A stretch of 64,000 bases of DNA, from the NCBI GenBank assembly GCA_034008185.1, contig CM067084.1, positions 1,755,385 through 1,819,384 on the forward strand, written 5' to 3'. Each line of letters opens with the position of its first letter. The stretch's first letter is position 1. Shown piece after piece: positions 11,301-26,300 of the stretch. Origin of the DNA: Gorsachius magnificus (taxonomy: Eukaryota; Chordata; Aves; Pelecaniformes; Ardeidae). The notes below the pieces were generated by a model. The model did no database searches and was not told where the DNA came from. It saw only the letters and a program-made list of their open reading frames with translations. The position numbers were made by a program, and so were the translations under genes.

Positions 11301-14300
11301 CTTTTCTACGTTTGGGTTAATTAAACCTGCCTAAAATTAATAATTCAGTCATTGTCACTATGAGCTTAATTATGGTCAGGAGATTCAACATGGCTGCACT
11401 GAATCTACCTAAATACAACCGCCTGCGTTGCCTTGCTCTCCAAAACGCCAAAGGAATACTGAAGCCCACAGCAAGAGCCTAATCCTGCTCTGGTCAAACA
11501 CGATGGACCTCCAGCAGCGTTAATAACCAATCCCTTTCCTTTAAACTTCATCTAAAACTGGGCCATCCTCTGAAGCCCCTTCTTTTGTCTTCCCCGCCAA
11601 CCCAGCCTGCCTCTGGACATGGTCCTCGGGCTCTGACCTCCCGCCGTTACGAAACGCGTCTTTCTAAAGAACTCGCGGTTTTCTCCTGTGTCACATCCCC
11701 CCATTTACTCGCTTCCCTATGAACCTTAGGATTTTCTTTTCACCCGAGGGGCAGAAATCCAGGGATTGCAGGAGTCAGGCAGAGGACACAGTGCTATGCT
11801 CTGATGACATGGAAAGTCTGAATCAGACTTAGGGAACTTGAAATTGGACTGGAACAGCACGACCAGGGAGCAGATCGGAGGAACTTCTCTATATAGACGG
11901 AGCGAGGACCTTCTCCCTCGCCTGGCCATCTTTCAAACACCATGTAAGGCAACTGCTTGCACGGTTTTCTCAAGGACAGAGAAAGCCAGCCAACTTTTTC
12001 GGTGGAAACACCTCTATCCATCGTACCCAGAATTCAAGCTCCATCGGTGGCCAAACACCCCTCCCTGACTGCAGACAGCAAAAGGCAAACGACACGTTTG
12101 ATGCTTCTGAAAGCTCTGGCTAACCTGCATGTTTTCCGTAGCGTCACCAAGCAAGCCTCCAAAAGTGATGGCATTGGTCACTGTGGCCAGGTAGATGAAA
12201 AGAACGGCCGACAGGGCTTGGATGTTTAAAGCGTCGTAGAAGTCGCTGGCGAAGAACGGTGCTTTCCTCTTTATGTCTTTGATCAAGCCACCACAGAATC
12301 TGAAACGACAAGCAAGAGAAGGCTCGAACAAAATGTTTTACAGGGGCAGTCACCCACCTAAGCCATCAGAAACAGTGCCAGAAATGATGTATTATCTGGA
12401 AGGAGGGAGATCGTCACGCTACGGAATAGTCTTGTGGCAGCTGTGATGGCCCAGGGGTATCACGGAGAGAATGCTGTGAAGGAAGATAATATCTTGAACG
12501 TGTAATGCAGCTGGAAAGAGAGAAACCTCAGGAACACAACCCTGCTTCTGCTGAAACAGGCCACTCAAGTTTGTGGCGCAGGAAGCCTGGCTGCTGGGTT
12601 TTTCCCCCCCAACTATACTGGTTGATGTAATAAAATATATTAACTGCAGCCTAAATCCCTGCCTAAATTTCTCCACATGGCAGACACAATGGCTGGGTGA
12701 GCCAAACAATCTGCTAAATGGAAAAATGCTTCGAACTGCAAGCCAGAAAAAGAACTAGAGGCAAAAACGCAAGTAAGCGAAGGCATCTTGGGAACGAGAG
12801 CACTCCACTTGCAGATATCTTCTTTCTGTACAATCACAGACATGATGGCTTTTAACCCTTACAGACTCCACGTGGCTCTGCCACTGCATGAAAAATGTTT
12901 GTGTTTTGCCTCTTGTGCCCTTCCATGCAGCTCAGTCCCGAGGCCAGGACTGCTCAGACCCAAAACCATAGAATCATAGAATGGTTTGGGTGGGAAGGGA
13001 CCCCCAGAGGTCACCCAGCCCAACCCCCCTGCAGGAGCAGGGACACCTTGAACCACATCAGGTTGCTCACAGCCCCGGCCAACCTGGCCTGGAACGTCCC
13101 AGGGATGGGGCCTCCACCCCCTCTCTGGGCAACCCCTGCCAAGGTTTCACCACCCTCACTGGAAAGAATTTCTTCCTTAGACCCAGTCTAAACCTACCCT
13201 GGTTTAGTTTAAAGCCATCCCCCCTTGTCCTGTCCCAGCTGGCCCTGCTAAAAAGCTTGTCCCCCCCTTTCCTCTGGGCCCCCTTGAAGCCCTGACCGGC
13301 CGCACTCAGCTCTGCCCGCAGCCTTCTCTGCTCCAGGCATATCGACTGCCTCGTACGCACCAATGTCTCACTTCAGGCTTTTTGCCTAGAATTTAGATAT
13401 TCTACCAGAACTTAAAAAAAATAAGAGTGTGGGAGGGAGGCCACGAAAAGCTCTGTATTGGCCACGAAAAGCTGAGCATGCTGTTTTACGGCCACCTGAA
13501 CCGCATTCCCACTCCAGCGGCCTTTTACGTGGTATACGGGCAGGGCAAGAAAGCAAGAGGGTGAGGCCTCGGGCTCTCTTACCTTCTGGATTTCTATCCC
13601 ATAAAAGCCTTCATCCGTGCAATTCAACTACAACAGGAATGCCTGGAAAAGGGAACGTCTCTGCTTTTGGCTAAAGCACTTCCAGCATTCCGAATGGAAT
13701 CTGTAGCGGTACCTGCCACGTTTACATCCCTGACAGCTCGCCTAACTCCACAGACTCAATTGCCAACACCCACCTGGGCCTTCTTTCATTTTTGGGTGCC
13801 TCACTCAAGAGGCTTTGTAATTTGCCAAGGCTGGATGCTCAGAGCCCTTCCGACAGTCTTGAGCTGGTCGCTAAGGACCCCGGGACACGTTCCGGGGTGA
13901 CAGCTCAACCTACACAAACAGTATGTTGGGATGGAAAGCAGAAGGGGCAAAAGGGTTCTGGAAGGGGAACGTTGCCACCTTGCTTGGGCCACACCGGGTG
14001 CATGGCGCCAAGCGGGGTGGTACCGACCTGCCGGTTCGTTGCAGTTCTTCGCAGTCCCCGTGGCCCCCACCGCCGTGCCCTCCATCGTGAGGGGTGTCTC
14101 CATTCATCTGTAGGTTTTCTCCACCAGAGTACATGTTTTTCCTAGGCAAGAAGGGAAGGCAAACTGAGGCTGACTGCACTGCCTGACGGCTCCACGAAAC
14201 AACCCACGTGCGGTTCCTCCAAGCAAGCGTCACCCAGCCTTTCCTGGGGCCATGTTGTACGAGGGAACCTGGAAGATTGACCTGCTGGCAGCCAGAGTGG

Positions 14301-17300
14301 AGCGCAGCCTGTTAGAAAGGCCAAGCAGAACCCCAAGGAGTCTGGATAGCCCCAGGTACGTTATTATAAGCCTACAGCATCACCTTAACGGGTACAGAAC
14401 TGCAAGAACATCCCCCCTCCAGCTACTAAGAAAGACCTGAAAATATCTCTAGTACTTTCCCAATACAGACAGATGGACGCAGGTCATTCTGCAGTTGCTC
14501 AATAAACCTGGTGTACCCAAAGCACCGGCTTTTCCCACCGCCTTTTGAGAACTGATGCCCACCCTCCTTCAACGCAGAGCTAAACCTGCCTGTCTCCCCC
14601 TGCTACCTTTTATCTGACGAAGGGAGAGACTTGGGGGGCTCTATCCTAATGGCTGGATCCCATTCCCCGGGGGGGAGCACGATGACTTCATCCAGAAACT
14701 CATCGATGCCAGCGATCAGGTCCTGCCGGTCCTTGGCTTTATAGGCAATGTCGTGGAATACCTGCAAGGAAACGTGGAGAAAAGGTCTACATTTTCTGTA
14801 GCCCAGACTCCAGAGGCAGCTACCGAGTTTTATTCTACAAACCCAAGTTATTCATTCCCCAAAACGTCTCAAGAAGTATCAGGACACTTGGCACAAGGGT
14901 GTGGGAACCTCGGGAAAGCCCTTCCTTTGGTTCGTCGTGTAATGACAGAGATTCTTTTCTTGCAGGCATATTTCTAAGTTTTAGCAAAATATGCATTTCT
15001 AACCTTTTAAAAAATGTTACTAAAGCAATTATCCACTTATTTTATCAAAAAAAAAAAAAAATCTCCTCTAAGTAAGGAGTTTCAATTATACTTTGAGAAG
15101 ACACTTTCAAAAAGCCACAAGTGTCGATCCTCTTCTCCTACCTAAGATCAGCCTAGCCAAAACCAGATCAACTTTCAACCGTGACGTAGAAACGATGACA
15201 ACATTTACTCAGAAATAATAACAAGCAGCACAAACGAGTTTTACTTAAAGGCCTGGTACTACTGACAAAGAGCAAATGAGAGAAAAGAGTATGAAAGCTG
15301 AATTTTACAGAAATCTTTTGGACTACCTGGAGTGAAGGGGGATCAGCACGGGTGGTAGACTTAGGACGAGCAGTGGGTGGTAGGAAGGAGGACTTTGGGG
15401 CGACAGAACCCGGACCATTGCTCCAAGAAGTGGAATGACAGGGAACAGAAGAGCTGAGACTGGGCGAGCGTTAATTAGGGAAGCGTCCGAGAGCAAAACA
15501 GCATAAGGAGAAAGCAAGAAACAAGCACAATGTAAATCAGGCCCGGGCCCGAGGGACACTGGAAGAAGGAAGCACAAAATGATGACTGAAAGTCCAGTCA
15601 ACTCATTGGCCTATGCCCGTTCCCATTGGCCATGCTGGAGAAAAGGAGGTCGCCATTAGCTAATGAAGTGAAACCTGGGAGAACCCGTTTCACACAGGAG
15701 ATGTCAGGACACCTACCTCATCCGACATCAGAGTGGCGATGGCTCGGCCGATCTCATGATAGGACTTCGCTTTGCCCTTCGGTCCCAGCAGAATGAAGAG
15801 AAATCTGACAAAACAAACAGATTGCTCCCACTTAAGGACAGCCAAACGGACCGCTTGTTACTTGTACGATATCTGGACAGAAATCCGACATTAAAAAGTT
15901 GTGGGCCTTGTTAGAGATCCAGAGGCTGCCAGGGCCCTCCAGCTAACTTGGGAGTAGAGGTCACACCCTACAGCCCATCGTGCCTGCTCGGACAAGTGAG
16001 ACACCACCCAGAGTTTTTCTCCCCAAAAGCCTTAAAAAGAAGCCTTGAGACCACTATGGCCAAATGCTATCACAGCCCTAGGCAGAAGTCGCTACCGTGA
16101 GGCAACGCAGACTTTAGGCGAGGAGAAGGAAGGATGTTCTTCCAGTGCCCAGGACCTGGAAGTCACCTATGCATGACAGACGCAGCTCCAGCGCAGAGCA
16201 GTTGAGATCCCGCGCCCTGCGCACCGCAGAAAGCCCATCCATCCACCTCCACCGTCATTTATTTGATCATACGTTACCGGCTCCTCGTAGCTGTTCAATC
16301 CTTGTAGGAGATACCGGTGTTAAATGTTTCCCTAGTGCTATTCCGGTGCCACTTACGTGACACAGCAGTGACGATGACTGCTGCTGAACAGCCAGGAGGG
16401 GACGGGAGGGGATTTCAGGATTGCTCGCCCCGCACAGCTCCAAGGGTGGACTAAGTGGGGCCAACACAGTGGTGGGCACAGGGGGAAGATGCTACTAACT
16501 GTCCACATTGCTCACTGGAAACTACATCGCTCCCCCGAGCGAGCCGATCGCACTATCCGCCTGCTTATTAATGCTCTGCTGGGGCCGAGACCTCTCTTAT
16601 GGTTCAGCACCCACAGTAGCTACCCACATGTGAAGGGAAACCATTCATCTAAAAGAGGGCTTCAGCTATAAATAATTAAGCCCAACTTACACGTCCTGAA
16701 TTTCTGTTCCAAGTATACTATACGTACCAGAGACCTGTAAGCCCATCTGATGGCTTCACAGTCACAGCTTAATTCTTAAGCAGGCAACTTGATTCTTGAG
16801 GTGTAAACCTATTCCTGTGGTGGGCACCATCAGAGAGGGTGACTGCACCTACGCGGGATTAGGAGTTCATTTCTTACATGATCTCTCGGGGCAGGAACTA
16901 CATCCAAGCCACTGCTAACGAGTTTGAAAAACCCTGTAATACGAAAACTTTGGAGACAGGAAATCACTGCTCTTTACCTTTCCTGCCCTTGCTTCTGTCA
17001 GTGCTAACGTGCTATGAATCAGGACCACCCTACATGACAGTATGTTTTCATGAGATTCTTTAATGGAGAAGGCTATACATGGAAAATGGATGCTTCTGCC
17101 AATAAAAACTTCTAGCGCTTGTGCCAGAGTAATGGGAACACTGGTGAAAGGTGGCTGGGTTTTCCAACAACTTAAGTAATGCTCATTAGAAAATGTATGG
17201 CCTCAAGGTTGGACCTTCAAAGGCACCTAAATCCTCCTGGCTGGGAATGAAAAATAAAAATAATAATAATAAAAAAAGATACCACCACTCAAATAATACT

Positions 17301-20300
17301 GAATTCAGGAAAGACCTCAGCCTTACCTTAGACACTTCCAGTTCCTAACCTAAGGTTCATATGCAAGGCCAAGCTATCAATGCTGAAACAGTAAAAGCCA
17401 TGACCTCCTCTAGAAATCCTCTTCCTCTGAAGCTGATTTCATGCTGCAGACAGGTGCCCAGCTGGCAGCTACTTCCTCACAAGGCTCCTATGGCCTTGGC
17501 TGTGGAAACACAAGCTCCCTATAAATCCCCTGGTTCATATTTGTCCCATAAAAAAAAAAATATTTGGTTCGTGGCTATAGCATGAGAACACATCTGTCTC
17601 CATGCTCACCTCTCTGCCTTGCCAACTGGCTTGTTAAGAAAGCTCCGTTACTTCTGTTGGCCATCTCACAGAATGGCCAACGTGCAGTGGCCTGGGGGAT
17701 TCCAACGGAGACCACCGTGCCGGTCAGACGGTGTGGTTTCAAGCTTTTGGCCTGAGCTGGACTCTAATAAGTGACCTTGAGATTGAAGTCTGTCTCTCTC
17801 GCGCGCACATCAACTCATCCTTGCAATTAGCAACAAAAGAAGTCACATGGCAGGAGACCAACTCCTCCATTTCACCTAATTTAGTGAAGACTGGGCACGA
17901 TTGGGGCAATTTTCAGCAAACTCCATAGCAGCATGCGTTTCAAACAGAAACACTAATAGCCCCTCAAAACAACTTGAAAGCTTCCCGAATTAAGCCTTTT
18001 TCCAGTCGCAGCCGTACCTTTCCATCAGTAATGAAAAATGAACACACGATCACCTTCGGTAAGTTGTCTCATCTAAAACTTTTTGCATTATTACCAGCGT
18101 GACTTTGGGGTAGCTTCAACTTCCAGTCACAAACTTTGATTGCCTCTCGTAGCCAGACTGAAGAACCCTGGATAAATGAATTCCATTAAATATCCCCCCC
18201 TGCAGATCCAGTCACCCGCAGCCATCTGCCGGGCTGAGCCGTTTGAGGCTGTTCTCCTCTCCTTAGTCACTTTGATGGCTCTTCTCTGAACCTTCTCTGA
18301 TGTACCAGTGTCTTCCTCGGGGAAATCACCCAGGAGCTGGCAGTTTTGTCAGTGCAAACATACAGATGAAATAACCTATGGCTACGCAGGGACTTTATGT
18401 GAGCCCGGTTTTCCTGAGAAAATCCAGTTAGGAGCATTGAGTCTGGGGAGAGGACTTCAGGCATGGACGAGCATGGGAAGTCTTAGGAAACATGGCAGGA
18501 CGACGGGGAGAGCTGGGATGGACTTGATGATCTTAAAGGTCTTTGCTAACCTAAACGATTCTGTGATTCTATTGCCGTGGTGGAGGGAACGGACATGGCA
18601 CATCTGTCAACCTTGACTATGTTAACTATACAAAAAAGCTTAAAAGCTGCTGATAGAATGTGAAACGCAAGAGGGTTGAGAGGTGTGACACCTCACCAGG
18701 AGGACCTCTCCCCTTATAAGCACTGTATCAAGTATTATTTTAGCTTCCTAAGTCAAAATACCATGAGGTACCAAGTCAAACGCCTTATACAGTGCATTAT
18801 ATCCAAACAAGTACTTTCTATTTAAAAAAATCTAGTCCTATTAAAACAGGGAATCAAGTTAGGAGGACAGGATCCATAAACACATACCAGTTGGCATCAT
18901 TAACCGTAACGCTTCCTCATCGAGTTCTTCACGAGGCTTTCAAGTGTTTTACTTGAGGTTCACGCAGCGGTGGCTAAGCCATACATGCCTAGGTCATGTC
19001 CTCTGCTCTCCTCCCACCTCCTGCAACTTACCCTGTATTTCACCAGTTATTATAAAACAACATTAAAGACAAACTCTTCCTCAGCCAACTCTTTTCAAAC
19101 TCTAGGACGCAAATTATCCAAAGACCTCAATTTAAAAAAAAAGGTTCGTAACTTCAGAAGGCACTGCTCGGCATTCTCCTGGCTTTCCAGGGGAACGAGA
19201 CATTTTCCTAACCGTCTTCTGAAATAATGACACCAGCTGGCTCCCTTCCACCCCACAGTACCTGAATAGTGTTGCATTTACCAAGATGTTCTTGAAAACA
19301 AGCAGTTTGTGCCAGGGCTGAGAACCCTCACACCCAGGGGTACCTGGTCTTGAACTCGGTATGACAGCATGGTGAAAGCACTCAAAATCCTTCGCTTTCA
19401 AGCTATAAGGAGCCAGAAACTTAGTAATTCGTTATTCTGTTTGACCTAAAGCACTATTCCTCCTGTCGTTTTTCCACCTTCTTAAGCAGATGATGACCAC
19501 CGACTGTGTATGATTCACCTTTTAATCATATGGACTATGCCACCAAACCCAACAAGAACAAAGTCATTCTCACAGATGACTAATTCCAATTCGAAATGGA
19601 GAAACGTGCCCTGGCTGATGCACTGTAAACCCAGCCAATGCCCCTAGAAGATCTAGACGTAGCACCACAGTAATACTGTCTACAAGGCCAGCAACCTGGG
19701 GGTCTGGGCCTAACAACCTGCTGTGAGCAAACACAACCCTCCTTGACCTTGGCGGGAGGTGCCAGCAGAGACTGCAGAGCAGAATTTCAGTCTAGATTGC
19801 CCAAGGAGGCAACAAGGCTTTACGTGCTGTGCTTCTGAGAAATTTGTCTATAAAACTCCATGAAGTCACATGAAGATCACACTTAGGAGATAGGGAGTGA
19901 ATACAACACAGGCTCCAAAGTCAGTGAAGGACTAATATTTTGTCACCCATTTGGGACACCCTGCAAGAAATCTGTCATGTCTGCAACTATCAAGTTCCCA
20001 TATGTGGTAAGGGTTGTGGTCAGAACTGTCCCGGGACCAAGCTTCACCACGGTCCCTTTGCAAGCGGACCATCAGTGCAAGAGACAAGGTCATCTCCTCT
20101 CCCCATCCCAAAATAAAAAAAATGAGGAAGAGCAACTAAAATAAGATTCAAGCTCAGCCTGCTCGTCCATGCCCATCTCTCAAATCCAGAGCAATCAAGA
20201 GCAGCAGCTCCACAAGGGTTAGAGGCACCTACACAAAGGAAACTGAGTACGGTCCTGGAGAAAATGATTTTGGTTTTGGGAGGGGTGAGGGGAAGAAGTC

Positions 20301-23300
20301 CTTCTGTTGTTGGACACCATGTGAAATGCCTGCAAGGCATCCAGCATTCCCGATGGATACGGGCTGATGAAGGCATCCAGCATTCCCGACGGATACACGC
20401 TGATGGACTCGCGGGCTGCAAGAACCACCTCTTGACGTACTTTTCCAGCAGAATCTCTGGCTTGGGCCGCTGATGAAAGGAGGACATCTTCAGATTGCAG
20501 TAATGAAAGGAGATGGTGAAGTGTTTGGTCTGTCTGCTATTTGACACAGGTGGATCCTTCAAGTTTCGGGCAATGTACCAACATTGCAGGCTCCTCACAC
20601 AGCGTCCAACCCGAGAACGCAGCCAGACAAAGGCAGTCCTTGCTGCCAGAGCTCCGATTCCCCAGAGCAAGTCCTTCCTGCTGAAGGACACAGCCCTAAA
20701 AACCATTTCAATGCTGTAATTAGTGAACGAGACGCACATCTCATCCTCACCTACAAAAAAGAAAAGCTGCCTATGGAGTTAAAAGCTTAAGTTAGGAGGC
20801 AAGGGAGGAGAGCCTGACTCCTGACTCCTTCCTAAGTGACCTGTGGGCAAGTTACTTCATTTCATCCGAGACTTGTAGACGCAGGCAATTTTCCAGCACG
20901 ACCTATTAGACGGTGCAAGTCTGTACAGTTTATCTCCAAAACAAATCTTTCCCTTGCTCATTCTTCATCTTCTTTCCCCATCAACGTGCTATTAACGCAG
21001 CAGACCTGAACACATAATTGCACATTTGCTTTTATGAAAATCAAAAGCTCCGTCTATCGCACCGTCCAGAGGAGAAGCAGCCACGCCGTGGTGCAAGCAC
21101 AGTAGCTGAGCGCTCACCGAAACGAGGGGTTCATGGCACTGTGGAATTAAATTCACCACGACAAAACCAAAGTCCTTAAAGGTTTTTTCAATCTGATCAG
21201 TAAAAAGAAAATTCAGCACAGCGAAAGGCGGGGATCTCTCCGTACCCATTTCGGATCCCCGATTTTTGTTACTAGGGCTGTATGAAAACACCCTGCTGAG
21301 AAACTTCTCCTGGAGTTTATCAGACCTTGCTGGTTTGAGTAAAAAATTACTTTTAAGTAAAGGAAATACTTAAATTACTTAGCAATGGAGCGTGAAAGAA
21401 AAAAAATATAGAGAAAATTTAGGTATCCAAGGAAGAGTCATTTCTACACAGGAGATCTTATTTCTACAGAGCATCCAAAATTCTGTCACTTCCAAGAAAA
21501 ATCCAAGCCAAACACCGTGTGGAGGAAGAAAAAAAAAAAAAAAAAAAATCAGGAGCGGATGCAGCGATTTTCAGCCAGTTTAACGGGAGCTGCCCTCTCC
21601 CCGCAACCCTGCCCCGTCAGCGCTTTGGGAAGCAAAACATCCAGGGGGCTTCGTGCATTTCTGCAAGCTGCGTGCTGCCTGGTACGGCTGGGAATGCTTT
21701 CTCCCAGCTCCTTGGGAGGGCTTTCCCCATCCCTCTGCCACTGATCACAGAATCCCAGCACGGCCGGGGCTGGCAGGGCCCTCGGGAGCTCACCCAGCGC
21801 CACCCCCCTGCCCAAGCAGGCTCACCCAGAGCAGGGGGCACAGGACAGCGGCCAGGCGGGGGTTGAAGATCTCCAGAGAAGGAGACTCCACAGCCCCCCT
21901 GGGCAGCCTGGGCCAGGGCTCGGGCACCCTCCCAGTCAACAAGTTCTTCCTCCCGTTCAACTGGAACCTCTTCTGCTTCAGTTTGTGCCCATGGCCCCTT
22001 ATCCTGGTGCTGGGCACCACTGGGAAGAGTCTGGCTCCGTCCTCGTGACACCCACACCCTTGAGATACTGGGGTAAGCATTCATGATCCAACAAGCCCTG
22101 TGACCATCAGCACCTCCTCAGGGCAAGGCACTTGGCCGGCTCCTGCGACATAGTCGGTATATCCGTGGTTGCCTGCAGAGCTCGAGATTCTTAGCGTATG
22201 TGGCACACCAGAAACGAGAACCGGACCGCTGTGCAAAGGCACCTCCAGCAGCGCAGGTCACCGCCGGAATAGATGGCCAGGCGAAGGCCACCCCCCCTCT
22301 GCACTACGGACCAGCATGCCCACAGCCCTGGGCCGAAATTTGGGTGTTAAAACACGCCATCCACGCCACATAAACCAACCGGCTGCTTTCGAAGGAGAGA
22401 AATGGATGCAGGGCAGGCTGGGGTCGCTCGATAGACCTGGCTCACCAAGCTCCTGCAGCAAGCCACAGCCCCGAAACATTGGCTCGTGTTTATTTACAAC
22501 CCCCAGGTGGTTTAGCTCGGATGGCGTGGGTTTGCCTATCTCACCAGGAACTTGATAATTGAACAAAACAAAAGGAGAAGCCCCGAGGGAGAGAACCAGG
22601 GGGATGGGCACACGCCAAAGGCTCCAGCTCCAGCATCACGCAGAGTCCGCAGGCTGTTATGGGCACGTCCCCAATGTGAACGCCCGCCAGGTGAGATGGC
22701 CGAGACTCAGCGCCGAGCGAGGAGATGCTCCGTCACAGCCTGTCTGGGCCCTGATGGGATTTCCTTGATTGAATTTAACAGGATGCAGCCATCGCAAATG
22801 GCTCTTCATTACTCATGAAAGCCATCTAATGAGCCTCCCTGCTTTGATTAGGGCTAGCATTTGGCTTGGAGGACAGCAAATGGCTAATACTATTTCCTGG
22901 AAAAAAAATGTTGGCATGGAAGGCCATATTGTCTTGATTAATGCTATTGAGTAATGAGGTCGTTCAGCAATCCTGGATCTAACTTCCTGGCTCCTGCTAC
23001 CAAAACAAACAATACCTGATTCTACATCTGCCGAAAAGCATTTGGAGATGTGGTTAAAAGAAAGAAAAAAAAGATTAAGTGGGCTTAGACTTCGAAGCTG
23101 AATTACTGAAGCGTACAGAGCTCCGTAATGCTGAGGAACGAAGAAGAACCTTTTATAAAATTAAGCCCCTTCTATCTCCCCGTACTCTGACCAGCATGCC
23201 CAGTGCGTGCCAACAGCCACGCAAGGAGCCGTGCAACGGGACTCCAAGGAATACGGACACTGCGGCATTCCCAGAAGGCAATTAACCAAACAGCAAAACG

Positions 23301-26300
23301 AGATCGTCTTTATCCTCTGTTTTGTACGTGGAAATAAGGTGCAGGTCACAACACCCATGTACCCTTCATTCCACACGACGGCTGTGACTCATTCTGGGAT
23401 CAGTAACGCAAGAGCCATGCGCTTTTCACAGAATCACGGAATCATTTAGATTCTATCATTTAGATTCGTCTACTTACAGAATCATAGAATTGTTTGGGTT
23501 GGAAAAGCCCTTGAAGCTCCCCCAGCCCAACTGTTCCCCTACCCCTGCCATCCCACCCCCAAACCCTGGCCCTCAGCACCGCCTCTGCCCGGCTGTTAAA
23601 TCCCCCCAGGGCTGGGGACTCGACCCCTTCCCTGGGCAGCCCCTTCCAGCCCCTGACAGCCCTTTGGGGAAGGAATTGTTCCCCATGGCCAACCTCACCC
23701 TGCCCTGGCACAACTTGAGGCCATACACCTGTAGGTTTTGTTGCCGTGCGACACCTCCTCTCACAAAACACTACTTGATATCCAGCCTCAAACCCTCTAT
23801 TCAAATTACAGCTTTCATTCCGTATTGAAAGCCCTCCAAACCTTTTGCATAAAACATGCGTTTGTGCATTAGTGATGCAAAAGGTGCAATCTGAATCCGC
23901 GATGACAGGCAAAACGCCAAGCGAACCCTTTGTAAGCTGAGACCAAGAGCAGGCTGAGCCCAGGCGCCGGCAGCGCCGAGGAGCACGGCCCCGCAGGGAC
24001 CGGCGAGGAGCTGAAAGGGGAGATTGCAAACCAGCGGCACGCTCGGCTTTCCCACCCCAACTCTCCTGCGCACCTCATTACTTCCTAATACTCATGAGGT
24101 TTAACAAGTCCAAGTCCTGCCCCTGGGTCGGGGTAACCCCCGGTATCCATACAGGCTGGGGGAAGAAAGGATGGAGAGCAGCCCTGCCCAGAGGGACTTG
24201 GGGGGGCTGGGGGACGAAAAGCTGGACATGAGCCGGCCATGGGCGCTGGCAGCCCAGAAGCCAACCCTACCCTGGGCTGCATCAGGAGAAGCGTGGCCAG
24301 CGTCGAGGGAGGGGATTGTGCCCCTCGGCTCTGCTCTGGGGAGACCCCCCTGGAGCCCTGCGTCCAGCTCGGGAGCCCTCAGCACCAGGAGGACATGGAC
24401 CTGTTGGAGCGGGGCCAGGGGAGGGCTACTAAAATGCTCTGAGGGGCTACTAAAATGCTCCGAGGGCTGGAGCCCCTCTGCTAGGAGGCCAGGCTGGGAG
24501 AGTTGGGGGTGCTCAGCCTGGAGAAGAGGAGGCTGCGGGCAGAGCTGAGTGCGGCCGCTCAGGGCTTCAAGGGGGCCCAGAGGAAAGGGGGGGACAAGCT
24601 TTTTAGTAGGGCCAGCTGGGACAGGACAAGGGGGGATGGCTTTAAACTAAACCAGGGTAGGTTTAGGCTGGATCTAAGGAAGAAATTCTTTCCAGCGAGG
24701 GTGGTGAAACCCTGGCAGGGGTTGCCCAGAGAGGGGGTGGAGGCCCCATCCCTGGGAACGTTCCAGGCCAGGTTGGCCGGGGCTGTGAGCAACCTGATGT
24801 GGTTCAAGGTGTCCCTGCTCCTGCAGGGGGGTTGGGCTGGGTGACCCCTGGGGGTCCCTTCCAACCCAAACCGTTCCATGATTCTATGATTTTTACAGAT
24901 CTCACCTCGGAGGGGTGGTTGTGTGTGTATGAAGCCAGGATACACCGCTACGTAACGCTCACGTATGGCAGATGCCCAGGGCACCTGCCACCGGTGACGT
25001 TCCTCTGCTGTGTTACACGATAACCGACATGCAATTGTATAACCAAGGGTAAAGCTGCTCAGAATTCAAAGAGGACTTGAACTTGGCTCTTCTGGCAGAT
25101 ACACATGCTCACCGTACAGTCACATGTACCCAAGCAGTCAATACAAATATGTAAGAACCTAAGATATATTCATATTCGTGAGCCTCAGATCAATTTGCAA
25201 CAGGCGTCACAATAAACAAAATATTTATATGACATTTTTCCCTGAACTGTCATGCATTACCAAGCAACATAGAGTGTGACCACCCCAGATGGAACCGTAT
25301 GCCCCGCTTTACCTGACCCTTTTTTTTTGCCCCAGCAGGGCCAGAATTGCATCCTTCGTCTCATGTGGGTTTTTAGGAGGAAAAATACATACTGCAAAGC
25401 CATGCAGAGGGCGTCTGAGCTGCGTACAGTGTGTGTTGGGGGGGATCATCAGGGGCAGGGAAAAAAGCCCCAGCAGTTCAATTCCACGTTGGTGGTGGGT
25501 GTCCTTTCCTGCTAAGTTGTTACGTTAGCATGTTTGGGTAAAGTTTGTGTCTTTTACAGCTTGTATCTTAGAACCAAATTCAGGACCTGACAATTATTAA
25601 GCAGCGACAGCAGGTTTTGCTATTTTAAAGCAGTAACCCTGACCTCCATGCGTTTCCACATGATGGAAAGCAATGGAGACGGTCGTCTTCTGGCCCGCTG
25701 GTTTCATTTTAAAAGGTGGAAATGGCAGTTCCCAACTCTTGTCCCCTGCCTGGGGGCTGAATTCTCTTACCGTGTAGGTACGGGGACTTCGGTCAGAGCA
25801 CCCAGCATGACGGCCTGCTGCAGCCGGACGAAGGCAATGAAAGGACTCTCCAGGAAGTCTACCTCCCCGACCAGCACGTTGGAGGCCTCAGCATCGCGGG
25901 GCAATTTCTTCATGAATTTGTTCTTCAGCTGCATCAGTGACATAGGAAGGAAAAGAAAAAACCAAGTCTCGTTAGGCATGCAAACAGGAACGTGCAGTAC
26001 CATTTACCCAGCTTTCACCCACATTCCCTCCTTGGTCAGAACATTTCATCGCCGGGGAGTCTACTGAGATACAACTGCTGAGAGGTCAGCCCCAATGCTG
26101 GTACTGGTGCGCGGCGCCAAGACGGCGCTGAGAAGGTTATGGTTCTCGTTGCCGCTGTTTACGGACCCGGGATGGTATTATTTGGGGGAGAGAAGAGGTG
26201 TGCGGCAGCGAGGAAGATGAGTGGATCTGGGCAGGGTTTCAGGCCGAAGCATGGCACCGCCTCGCTGCCGGGCCAGCCGCACGACGGGGAAGCACAGGCA

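Larger units (their letters stand above)
7023..12124 (-). other. SLC4A4: SLC4A4 intron 9
   Basis: Mostly unique sequence with one CR1 tail (7958), a 21-bp duplication and short poly-T/poly-A runs (10166, 10839). Nothing else is supported. Confidence 0.85.
15805..25770 (-). other. SLC4A4: SLC4A4 intron 5
   Basis: About 10 kb. CR1 copies at 18515, 21744, 23427 and 24090, a 36-bp tandem repeat (20336) and a poly-A run (21530-21548). The AT-rich part 16500-21000 shows no coding signal. Confidence 0.85.
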
